Below the pieces are notes generated by a model. That model was given only the letters and a program-made list of their open reading frames with translations, searched no databases and was not told the DNA's origin. Shown here piece after piece: positions 50,504 through 58,421 of a stretch of DNA of 64,000 nucleotides. This DNA is from Gemmatimonadota bacterium (GTDB lineage: Bacteria > Gemmatimonadota > Gemmatimonadetes > Longimicrobiales > Gaopeijiaceae). Each line of letters starts with the position of its first letter. The first letter of the stretch is position 1. Where the stretch lies: positions 186,001 through 250,000 of the forward strand of contig JAWKQN010000007.1 of the NCBI GenBank assembly GCA_041390125.1. Direction: 5' to 3'. The translations under genes were made by a program, and so were the position numbers.

Positions 50504-53233
50504 ATGGCGACCGGCACCATCGAGACGGCGTTCGGGCTCACCCCCTTGCAGGAGGGGATGCTCTACCATTCGATCCGGGAGCCCGGGGCCGGCGTCTACC
50601 ACAGCCAGTACTGCGTGGCGCTCTCGGGGCCCGTCCAGCCCGACCTGCTCGTGCAGGCGTGGCGGCGCGCCACGGAGCGCTACCCCGTCCTGCGCACCTT
50701 CTTCGCCTGGGAGCGCCGCGAGCGTCCGCTCCAGGTGGTCCGCTCGACCGTGGATCTGGACTTCGAGCACGAGGACTGGCGCGACGCGTCCGACGTCGAG
50801 GCGCGCTGGGCGGCGCTCCTGGAGCGCGACCGCGCGCGCGGGATCGACCTGGGGGTCGCCCCCGTGATGCGCTGGGTGCTCGTGGCCCTCGGAGCCGAAC
50901 GCTGGCGCCTTCTCTGGAGCGTGCATCACACCGTGCTGGACGGATGGTCCGGACGGATGGTGCTGCGGGAGGTGCTGGCCGACCACGAGCGCCTGCGCGC
51001 CGGTGTGGACCACCCACTGCCGGCCACCATCGGCTTCGACCATTTCGTGGGGTGGCTCGAGACGCAGCTTCCGTCGGAAGCGGAGTCGTTCTGGCGGAGC
51101 GCGCTCACCGGCGCGCACCTGCCCACGCCGCTTCCGTGGGACGGGGGTGTCTCCACGCAGGCGCGTCTGCGGACGGAGACGTTCCTGGACGCGGCCGCCA
51201 CCGACGCCGTGCGGACGGGCGCGGCCCGACTACGGGTGACGCCGGCGACCCTGGTGGTCGGCGCGTGGGCCCTGCTGCTGGGTCGTCTGAGCGGACGCGA
51301 CGACGTGGTGGTGGGTGCCACCGTCTCCGAGCGACCGGCCGAGATCGACGGCGTGGAGGAGGCGGCCGGGCTGTACCTGTCCACGCTGCCGCTGCGCGTA
51401 CAGTGCGATGCGGCCGACGCCGGTGGCTGGTTGCGCGCGCTGCACGGCACCCTGGCCCAGGCGCGCGCGCGCGCCACGCCCGGACTCACCCGGATCCAAC
51501 GCTGGGCGGAGGTGCCCGGTCGGTTGTTCGACTCCGTGATCGTGTACGAGAGCTTCCCCACGACGCTGGACCGCACCGACCTGGGCGCGGTGCGCATCGC
51601 CGACGAGCACCTGCTGGAGCACTCGGACCTGCCGCTCGCCCTGCTGGTCTTTCCGGGCGAGCGTCTGCGCCTCCAGCTCGTGCACGACCCGGGACGCGTG
51701 TCCGCGTCGGCGGCAGACGCGTTGCTGCAGCAGACCGCGGGCCTGCTTCGGGCGCTGGCGGGAGCGGACGCCGACTCCACATCCGCGCTGCCCACCCTGG
51801 AGCCCGGAGTGGCGGAGCGGCGGCTCGCGGAGTGGTCCGGAGCCGCCGCGCCGGCACCTGCGGTCGAGGACGTGGTGGCACGGGTGCAGCGGCACGTGGC
51901 CGCGGCGCCGGACGCGCCGGCGCTGATCACGTCCGAGCGGACCTGGTCCTACGACGCGCTGGATCAGGCCGCCAGCGCGGTGGCCGATACCCTGCTGCGC
52001 GCCGGGCTCGCACCGGGAGCGCGGGTGGCCGTGTGGGCCGCGCGTGCGCCGGAGACCGTGATCGCGGAGCTGGGCGTGCTCAAGGCGGGTTGTGCGTTCC
52101 TGCTGTGCGACCCGGCCGCGCCCCCCGAGCGGACCGCACACCTGCTGACGTACGCCGATGCCGTGTGGGCCGGCCCCGAGGTGCCCGACACCTTTGCGGC
52201 TCCCGGTCGCCCGCGCCTGACGCCGACGACCGGTTCGGCCTCGCCGCGTGTGGAGCGGCCCGTCGCGCCGGACACGCCGGCCTACGTGGTCTTCACCTCC
52301 GGCTCCACCGGAGTGCCCAAGGGCGTGGTCGTCGAGCGCGGTCACCTGGCCTGGTCCACGGGCGCGCGCTCCGTCTGCTATCCCGAGCCGCCCGCGCGCT
52401 TCCTGCTCCTGTCCCCGATGTCCGTGGATTCCTCCCTGGCCGGGATCTGGTGGACGCTCTGCGCGGGCGGCGCGCTCGTGGTCCCGGACGCGCGCGCCGA
52501 GCAGGATCCCGAGCGCCTGACCACCACGATGGCCGAGGCCGGCGTCACCCACACGCTGCTGGTACCATCGCTGTGGCGGGAGCTGCTGGCCCACGCCGAT
52601 CCCGCCGGCCTGGGAAGCCTGCGCCGGGTGATCGTGGCCGGCGAGGCCTGTCCGGCGTCGGTCGTGCGGGCGCACCGCGCCGCGCTGCCCGGCGTGCCGC
52701 TCCACAACGAGTACGGGCCGAGCGAGACCACCGTCTGGGCCACCGTGGACGAGCTGACCGGCCACGCGGAGGGGCCGGTCGCCATCGGTCGCCCGGTCCC
52801 GGGTGCGCGGGCCTACGTGCTGGACGACTCCGGCGTCCCCGTCACTCCGGGCGCACCCGGCGCGCTGGTGGTCGGTGGGGAAGGGGTCGCGCGCGGCTAT
52901 CTGGACGGCTCGGCGGCGGACCAGGCACGCTTCGCGCCGGATCCGTTCCGCTCCGGTGGGCGCGTCTACCACACCGGGGACCGCGTGCGCTTCCTGCCCG
53001 ACGGCCGTCTCGAGTTCCTCGGCCGCCTCGATGACCAGATCAAGGTGCGTGGGTTCCGGGTCGAGCCTGCCGAGATCGAGCGCATCCTCGGGCGGCATCC
53101 CGCCGTGCGGGAGGCGGTGGTGGTGCTGCACCGTGCCGTTCCGGCGCCCGACGTGGACGCGCTCGTCACCGCCCTGTCGTCGCTCCCGGAGGCGGAGCGC
53201 GAAGCCCTCCTGACCGGCGTGGAGCGGGGATGA
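50504..53233 (+). CDS. NRPS module 2, first part: C and adenylation core (A-domain cut after A8)
   Basis: 909 residues from ATG at 50504, four bases after the previous stop. A condensation domain (LTPLQEGMLYHS, HHTVLDGWS with His141-Asp146) is followed by an adenylation core: A3 SGSTGVPKG from 599, A5 NEYGPSETT, A7 YHTGD and A8 DDQIKVRGFRVEP near 843. The protein stops about 50 residues after A8, at VERG, and has no A10 lysine motif. That tail is in a separate protein at 54015. Pocket residues by eye are DSALIAEVW plus the Lys of the tail. I cannot assign them; they share L, A, E and V positions with some tyrosine codes. The stop overlaps the methyltransferase ATG (ATGA). Confidence 0.9.
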   Translation: MATGTIETAFGLTPLQEGMLYHSIREPGAGVYHSQYCVALSGPVQPDLLVQAWRRATERYPVLRTFFAWERRERPLQVVRSTVDLDFEHEDWRDASDVEARWAALLERDRARGIDLGVAPVMRWVLVALGAERWRLLWSVHHTVLDGWSGRMVLREVLADHERLRAGVDHPLPATIGFDHFVGWLETQLPSEAESFWRSALTGAHLPTPLPWDGGVSTQARLRTETFLDAAATDAVRTGAARLRVTPATLVVGAWALLLGRLSGRDDVVVGATVSERPAEIDGVEEAAGLYLSTLPLRVQCDAADAGGWLRALHGTLAQARARATPGLTRIQRWAEVPGRLFDSVIVYESFPTTLDRTDLGAVRIADEHLLEHSDLPLALLVFPGERLRLQLVHDPGRVSASAADALLQQTAGLLRALAGADADSTSALPTLEPGVAERRLAEWSGAAAPAPAVEDVVARVQRHVAAAPDAPALITSERTWSYDALDQAASAVADTLLRAGLAPGARVAVWAARAPETVIAELGVLKAGCAFLLCDPAAPPERTAHLLTYADAVWAGPEVPDTFAAPGRPRLTPTTGSASPRVERPVAPDTPAYVVFTSGSTGVPKGVVVERGHLAWSTGARSVCYPEPPARFLLLSPMSVDSSLAGIWWTLCAGGALVVPDARAEQDPERLTTTMAEAGVTHTLLVPSLWRELLAHADPAGLGSLRRVIVAGEACPASVVRAHRAALPGVPLHNEYGPSETTVWATVDELTGHAEGPVAIGRPVPGARAYVLDDSGVPVTPGAPGALVVGGEGVARGYLDGSAADQARFAPDPFRSGGRVYHTGDRVRFLPDGRLEFLGRLDDQIKVRGFRVEPAEIERILGRHPAVREAVVVLHRAVPAPDVDALVTALSSLPEAEREALLTGVERG

Positions 53234-54018
53234 CCCGGAAGATCAAGCGCACGCGCGCGTTCGAGCTCACGCTCGAGATCAAGGACGACGCGTTCGTGCG
53301 CCCGCCGACGGACGCACAGCGCAACTGGCTGCTCAACCGCACGCTCCGGGAAGCGGCCGACGATCTCGAGGCCCTGGACGCCGTCGCGCGCCGGTTCGTG
53401 CCCGGCGGTACCCGCTCGCTCCCGTCCGACCTGCGCAGTGCGGATCTCACCGACGCACAGATCATGGAGGACTGGCAGCTCCCGCTCATGCGGGCCATGG
53501 CCGACATCGCGGGTCGGACCCGCGGGGACATCCTCGAGGTGGGATTCGGGCGGGGCATCTCCGCCGAGCTGATCCAGGCGTGGGCGCCGCGCTCCCACAC
53601 CCTCATCGAATGCAACCCGGCCATCGTGGAGTGCTTCCACGTCTGGCGGGAGGGCAAGCCCGACCGTGACATCCGCATGGTGGAGGGGCTCTGGCAGGAC
53701 GTGCTGGACGGCCTGGGTCGCTTCGACGCGATCTTCTTCCACACCTACGCGCTGGACGAGGACGAGGCGATCGATCTCCTGTCCTCTTCCGTCACCTTCG
53801 CCGAGCACTTCTTCGCGCCGGCCGCCGCGCACCTCGTGGAAGGTGGAGTCTTCACCTATCTGACCAACGAGATCGATTCGCTGTCGCGGGCGCACCAGCG
53901 ACGTCTCTTCGAGCACTTCACGTCGTTCCGCGTGCACGTGGTGCCGCTGCAGATGCCGCCGGACGTCCAGGACGCGTGGTGGGCGCCCTCGATGGCGGTC
54001 ATCGAGGTCCACAGGTGA
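53230..54018 (+). CDS. GAMT-like SAM methyltransferase inside the split A2 domain
   Basis: 262 residues. It is a class I methyltransferase with motif I DILEVGFGRGIS (about 100-111) and IECNPAIV. Its layout follows guanidinoacetate N-methyltransferase: IMEDWQLPLM (GAMT VMERWETPYM), EVGFG, MVEGLWQDV (GAMT LKGLWEDV) and FFHTYAL (GAMT LYDTYPL). Two substrate carboxylates of GAMT, Glu45 and Asp134, correspond to Gln and His here, so the acceptor probably differs. It is coupled by ATGA to the gene before and GTGA to the gene after, and sits where A-domain methyltransferases are normally fused. A role in methylating the module-2 residue on its carrier is inferred. Confidence 0.88.
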   Translation: MTRKIKRTRAFELTLEIKDDAFVRPPTDAQRNWLLNRTLREAADDLEALDAVARRFVPGGTRSLPSDLRSADLTDAQIMEDWQLPLMRAMADIAGRTRGDILEVGFGRGISAELIQAWAPRSHTLIECNPAIVECFHVWREGKPDRDIRMVEGLWQDVLDGLGRFDAIFFHTYALDEDEAIDLLSSSVTFAEHFFAPAAAHLVEGGVFTYLTNEIDSLSRAHQRRLFEHFTSFRVHVVPLQMPPDVQDAWWAPSMAVIEVHR

Positions 54019-55982
54019 GCCCGGACGGACGCGCCGCGCTGCGGACGCGGCTCGCGGCGCTGGATCCCGCCGCGTTGGCTCGGCTGGCCCAGGCGCTGGG
54101 GGAGCGCCGTCCAGAGCGACTCACGGCCTTCGTGGTGGCGGAGGGCACGGTCACCCCGGAGGAGCTCGGGCGGGTGCTGCGCAGCGCATTGCCCGACGCG
54201 CTCGTGCCCGCCGTGACGCTCTGCGCCGAGCTGCCGCGCACGGCGGCCGGCAAGGTGGACCGGGCTGCGCTGGCCCGTCGCGCTCCGGAGCCGCCGTCCG
54301 CTCCGGCGAGCGATGCGCCCACCGGCCCGCGCTCCGCGACCGAGGAGACGCTCCTGGGCATCTGGAGGGACGTGCTGGGCACCGACGAGATCGGGGTGCA
54401 CGACGACTTCTTCGAGATCGGAGGGGACTCGCTGTTGAGCATCCGCGTCCTGGCCCGCGCCGGCCGCGCGGGGCTGCGCCTGGAGCCGGAGACGTTCTTC
54501 CGCCGGCCCACCATCGCGGCGCTGGCGGAGGCGTTGGCGCCCGACGTGCACGGAGCGGGGAGCACGGATCCGGACGAGGACCGCGCCGACCCCGGACGGG
54601 CGCCGCTCACGCCCATCCAGCACTGGTTCCTCGAGCGGATCCCGCGCGGACGCGACCGCTGGAACCAGGCCGTGGCGGTGGACGTGGACGAGCCCGTCGA
54701 CGGGGCAACGCTGGGCCGCGTGGTGGCGGCGCTCGTGGAGCGGCACGACGCGCTGCGCCTCCGGCTGGTGGAGCAGGACGGCGCGTGGCAGCAGGACGTG
54801 GCGACCGCGCTCGTTGAACCTCCGGTGCAGCAGGTGGGGATCGACGCCTCCGCTCGCGACGACGCGGTGGCCGCCGCGCTGGACGCGGCCCAGGACGGGC
54901 TCCGGATCGATCGTGCGCCGTTGTTCCGGGTGCTCGAGGTCCGCGACGGCGACGCACAGCGCCTGGTCCTGGTCGCCCATCACCTGCTCGTGGATGCCGT
55001 CTCGTGGGGTGTGCTCCTCGAGGACCTGGCCACGCTGCTCGGGCAGGCGCGCGCGGGTGAGCCCCTCGCCCTCGCGCCCCGCACGGCCTCCCTGCGCCGC
55101 TGGGCCTCGGCCCTGACGGAGCGGGTCGCGCATCCGGACGTGCGGGCCACCCTGCCGCGTTGGGAAGAGGGGACGCCCACCGAGGCGCCGGCATCGGCCG
55201 GCGATACGGCCCGTGCTTCCGCGGCCCTCGCGCGTGATGGGGACGATTGCGCGGCGGATGCCCTGCAGGTCCACGTGCACCTGGACGCGCAGGAGACGAC
55301 CCACCTGCTGCGCACCCAGGCCGCGCGACTGGACGCGACCCCGCTGGAGTTGCTGCTCGCGGCGTTGGTGCACGCCTGGCGGGCGTGGACGGGGGCCGAC
55401 ACGCTCGCGCTCGAGCTGGAGACACACGGTCGCGACGCCGTGGAGGGCCTGGACGTATCGCGAACGGTCGGGTGGTTCACCAGCACCTATCCCGTGCGCC
55501 TGCACGCCCCCCGGGACCAGCGAACGCCGGTGCTCGACGCGGTGCGCTCCGCCATGCGCGCGCTGCCTCCGCTGGCCTCGTACGGCCTGCTGCGGTTCCT
55601 CCATCCCGATCCGGCGACCCGTCGACGACTGGCCGGCGCGACGGACGCCCGTCTGTTGTTCAACTTCCTGGGCAACACCGACGGCGACCCCCCGGGGCTG
55701 CGCCGTGTGTCGCTCCCGGATGTCGCCTTGCGCAGCGCGAGCGCTCCACGCGCGTACGCCATCGAGATCAATGCCTGGATCGATGCGGGCGCCCTGCACG
55801 TGGCCCTGGAGATGTCGCAGCGACTGCACGGCGCCGAAGCCGCCCATGCGTTCGCGGGTGCGTGGAGGACCGCGCTCGACGCGCTGGCCACCCTCGACCC
55901 CGACCCGTTCGCGGGACGACCGCTGGCCCAGGCCGACCTCGCGACGATCGGGGATCTGCTGGCGGAGCTGGACGAGGAGTAG
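54015..55982 (+). CDS. NRPS module 2, second part: A-domain tail, T and epimerase
   Basis: 655 residues from GTG at 54015 (overlapping the methyltransferase stop). Residues 1-90 are the missing A-domain C-terminal lobe: ERLTAFVV, ELGRVLRSALPDALVP and A10 TAAGKVDR (Lys80). The carrier domain has GGDSL (Ser139). The rest is an epimerisation domain: PIQHWF (200), HHLLVDAVSW (His322-Asp327), ETHGRD, RTVGWFTSTYPV, YGLLRF and FNFLG. It should epimerise the residue on the carrier to the D form. The start at 54015 rather than an upstream in-frame codon is set by this tight GTGA coupling. The activation lobe must come from another polypeptide, so A2 works only as a complex or after assembly. Confidence 0.9.
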   Translation: MSPDGRAALRTRLAALDPAALARLAQALGERRPERLTAFVVAEGTVTPEELGRVLRSALPDALVPAVTLCAELPRTAAGKVDRAALARRAPEPPSAPASDAPTGPRSATEETLLGIWRDVLGTDEIGVHDDFFEIGGDSLLSIRVLARAGRAGLRLEPETFFRRPTIAALAEALAPDVHGAGSTDPDEDRADPGRAPLTPIQHWFLERIPRGRDRWNQAVAVDVDEPVDGATLGRVVAALVERHDALRLRLVEQDGAWQQDVATALVEPPVQQVGIDASARDDAVAAALDAAQDGLRIDRAPLFRVLEVRDGDAQRLVLVAHHLLVDAVSWGVLLEDLATLLGQARAGEPLALAPRTASLRRWASALTERVAHPDVRATLPRWEEGTPTEAPASAGDTARASAALARDGDDCAADALQVHVHLDAQETTHLLRTQAARLDATPLELLLAALVHAWRAWTGADTLALELETHGRDAVEGLDVSRTVGWFTSTYPVRLHAPRDQRTPVLDAVRSAMRALPPLASYGLLRFLHPDPATRRRLAGATDARLLFNFLGNTDGDPPGLRRVSLPDVALRSASAPRAYAIEINAWIDAGALHVALEMSQRLHGAEAAHAFAGAWRTALDALATLDPDPFAGRPLAQADLATIGDLLAELDEE

Positions 55983-55985
55983 CCG

Positions 55986-58421
55986 ATGGCGGCGCCCAAC
56001 GTCGAAGACCTGGTTCCGCTGACTCCGATGCAGCAGCTGATGCTGCTGCACGCCCTCTCCGGGGGGGACGACGGGCTGGTCAACCAGGTCGTCTACGACG
56101 TGGGGGGACCCGTGGACGGCAGCGCCTTCGCGCTGGCCTGGACCGCGCTGGTGGCCCGACACGCAGCGTTGCGGACGGGCTTCCTCTGGGAGGACCTGGA
56201 GCGGCCGGTGCAGGTGGTGCGCACGGCGGTGGACGCGCAGCCGGCGCGCGTGGACCTCACGACGGAACAGGACCCGGACGCGGCGGCGGACGCCTGGGTG
56301 CAGCAGGATCGTGCGGCGGGCTTCGACCCCCGGCGCCCGCCTCTCGTGCGCGCGGCGCTCGTGCATCTCGCCGCCGACCGGCACCGCCTCGTCTGCACCG
56401 TGCACCACCTGGTGGCCGATCGCTGGAGCTACGATGTGCTGATCTCGGAGCTGGGCGTGCTGTACGGGGCGGCGCGCGCCGGGAGCGCGGCGGGTGCAGA
56501 CCTGCCGGCCGCGCCGCGCTTCCGCGACTACGTGGCCTGGATGCAGGCACGCGACCAGGACGGGGCGGTTGCCTACTGGCGCGAGTCGCTCGATGGGGTC
56601 GCCGCTGAGGCGGGCGCCAACCGGACCTCCACCGGCCCTCGCGCGACGCAGGAGCGCACCGTATCCGCCGGTGTGCTCGACTCGCTGCGCGAGCGCGCCC
56701 GTGCCACACGCACCTCGCTCGGCGTGTGGGTGCAGCTCTCCCTGGCCCTCGGGCTCGCGCGCCGCATGGGTCGCGAGGACGTCGTGTTCGGGCTGACGGT
56801 GTCGGGTCGGCCCCCCCAGCTCCCCGACGCGGAGCGTACGGTGGGGTCGTTCGTGAACAACGTGCCGGTACGCGTGCGCTTGCAGGGCCTGGAGACGCCT
56901 GGCGCGGCGGCGCAGTGGCTGCACGCCGAGCAGGTCCGACGTCAGCGCCACGAACATCTGGCGCCGCCCACCATCGCTGCCGCGGCCGGCATCCCGGCGG
57001 GGCGAGCCCTGTACGACGTCCTGTGCGTCCTCAACCTCGACGACGCTGCGCTGCCCCGCTGGAGCGGACTCGACATCCGCATCCACTCGGCTACGCTGGA
57101 TGCTGCGGTGCCGTTCCTGTTCGCGGTGGGACGCGAAGAGAACGGCCTGACCCTGCGACTGCTGTACGACGAAGCACGCGAGGATGAGGCCGCGCGTCTG
57201 CTCACGGACGTGGAGGACGCGCTCGCCCGGCTGGCCGCGCTGGACCCGGGGTCTGCGTGGATCCGGGACTGGATCGCATCCGGTGCAGCCGTACCGGGCA
57301 CACCGGCGACGTCGGCCACCGTGGGCGGAGCGCCCGCGTCGCCCGGGAATGCGACGACCCACGCGGACGGCGGCTCGCTGGAGGGGCGGGGTGCGGAGAC
57401 GGTGCTGCTGGCGCTCTGGCGTGAGGTGCTCGGGGATCCCGCGGTGGGACTCGACGACGACTTCTTCGCGCTCGGGGGCACGTCGCTCCAGGCCGCCCAT
57501 CTCTTCGCCGGCATCGAGCGACGCCTGGGACGGACGCTTCCGCTGTCGACCCTTCTCCGCTCCGGCAGCGTGCGGGCGTTGCTGCGCGAGCTCGATCAGC
57601 CCGTGTCGCACGCCTCCCCCGTGGTCCGGCTGCGTTCGGGCGGGACCCTCGCGCCGCTGTACGTCGTGCCCGGGATCGGGGGTCACGTCGTGGGCCTGGC
57701 CGCGCTCGCGCGCGCGCTCGGCGCCGATCAGCCCTTCTACGGCCTCGAGTCCCGGGGTCTGCACGGCGAGCGCGCGCCACTGGAGTCCATCGAGGCCATC
57801 GCGGAGGACTTCGCCACCGAGGTGGCGGCCACCGGGGACGGGCCCGTGGATCTGCTGGGACTGTGCTGGGGCGCCGCCGTCGCGTTCGAGATGACGGAGA
57901 GGGTGCGGGCCAGGGGGCGGCCGGTCCGGACGCTGGCGCTCCTCGATCCCGCCGTGCTGCTGCGTGCGGAGGAAGAGGAGCCGGGGACGCCCGATGGCAG
58001 CTTCCTCAAGCGCCGCCTGGAGCTCTACTGGGACGAGCTGAAGGGCTCGGACTGGCGAGGCCGCGGGCGCTTCCTGGTGGACAAGGCGCGCAGGGCCGCG
58101 AGCGCCGTCCGCGGAGACGCGCAGGCGCAGGAGAGTCGCCTGGAGCGCGACCGCTACCGCGTGCGCGAGGCCAACCGGCGGGCCGTCACCCGCTACGATC
58201 CGCAGCCGCTCTCCGTGCGTGCCTGCATCTTCCTGACCCCGGAGCGCGATCTCGGGGGCGAGGTCGATCCTCGGCTGGAGTGGCGGACGTTGATCGACCC
58301 CGAGCCCCCGGTCGTGCACGTGCCGGGCTCGAACTCGGGCGACGCGATCTCCGCGGCGCATGCGGCCTCCTTCGCCTCGGCGCTGCGCGCCTGGCTGCGC
58401 GAGGCGCGCCCACCGCGATGA
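55986..58421 (+). CDS. NRPS terminal module: C-T-TE without an adenylation domain
   Basis: 811 residues from ATG at 55986, four bases after the previous stop. A condensation domain (LTPMQQLMLLHAL, HHLVAD with His140-Asp145) is followed by an Ala/Gly/Ser linker of about 430-475, a carrier (GGTSL, Ser500) and a thioesterase (545-811). No adenylation motifs are present, so the last carrier must be loaded in trans or bypassed. The thioesterase nucleophile elbow reads GLCWG: Cys627 replaces the usual Ser. The Asp is in LALLDP, but the usual G-x-H near the end reads VPGSNSG, so the His appears to be Asn. Cys thioesterases are known in obafluorin and sulfazecin pathways (beta-lactone, beta-lactam release). 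Its stop overlaps the next ATG (ATGA). Confidence 0.9.
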   Translation: MAAPNVEDLVPLTPMQQLMLLHALSGGDDGLVNQVVYDVGGPVDGSAFALAWTALVARHAALRTGFLWEDLERPVQVVRTAVDAQPARVDLTTEQDPDAAADAWVQQDRAAGFDPRRPPLVRAALVHLAADRHRLVCTVHHLVADRWSYDVLISELGVLYGAARAGSAAGADLPAAPRFRDYVAWMQARDQDGAVAYWRESLDGVAAEAGANRTSTGPRATQERTVSAGVLDSLRERARATRTSLGVWVQLSLALGLARRMGREDVVFGLTVSGRPPQLPDAERTVGSFVNNVPVRVRLQGLETPGAAAQWLHAEQVRRQRHEHLAPPTIAAAAGIPAGRALYDVLCVLNLDDAALPRWSGLDIRIHSATLDAAVPFLFAVGREENGLTLRLLYDEAREDEAARLLTDVEDALARLAALDPGSAWIRDWIASGAAVPGTPATSATVGGAPASPGNATTHADGGSLEGRGAETVLLALWREVLGDPAVGLDDDFFALGGTSLQAAHLFAGIERRLGRTLPLSTLLRSGSVRALLRELDQPVSHASPVVRLRSGGTLAPLYVVPGIGGHVVGLAALARALGADQPFYGLESRGLHGERAPLESIEAIAEDFATEVAATGDGPVDLLGLCWGAAVAFEMTERVRARGRPVRTLALLDPAVLLRAEEEEPGTPDGSFLKRRLELYWDELKGSDWRGRGRFLVDKARRAASAVRGDAQAQESRLERDRYRVREANRRAVTRYDPQPLSVRACIFLTPERDLGGEVDPRLEWRTLIDPEPPVVHVPGSNSGDAISAAHAASFASALRAWLREARPPR

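Noticed and set aside
53221..54018. Sequencing frameshifts as the cause of the split A2 domain
   Set aside because: Two independent errors would be needed, and each junction shows a perfect stop-start overlap (ATGA, GTGA) with an intact methyltransferase between. Read data would still be a useful check.
53856..58361. A 1,501-codon minus-strand frame opposite the NRPS genes
   Set aside because: Low-complexity Arg/Gly/His-rich translation, no domains, fully antisense to well-supported NRPS coding sequence.
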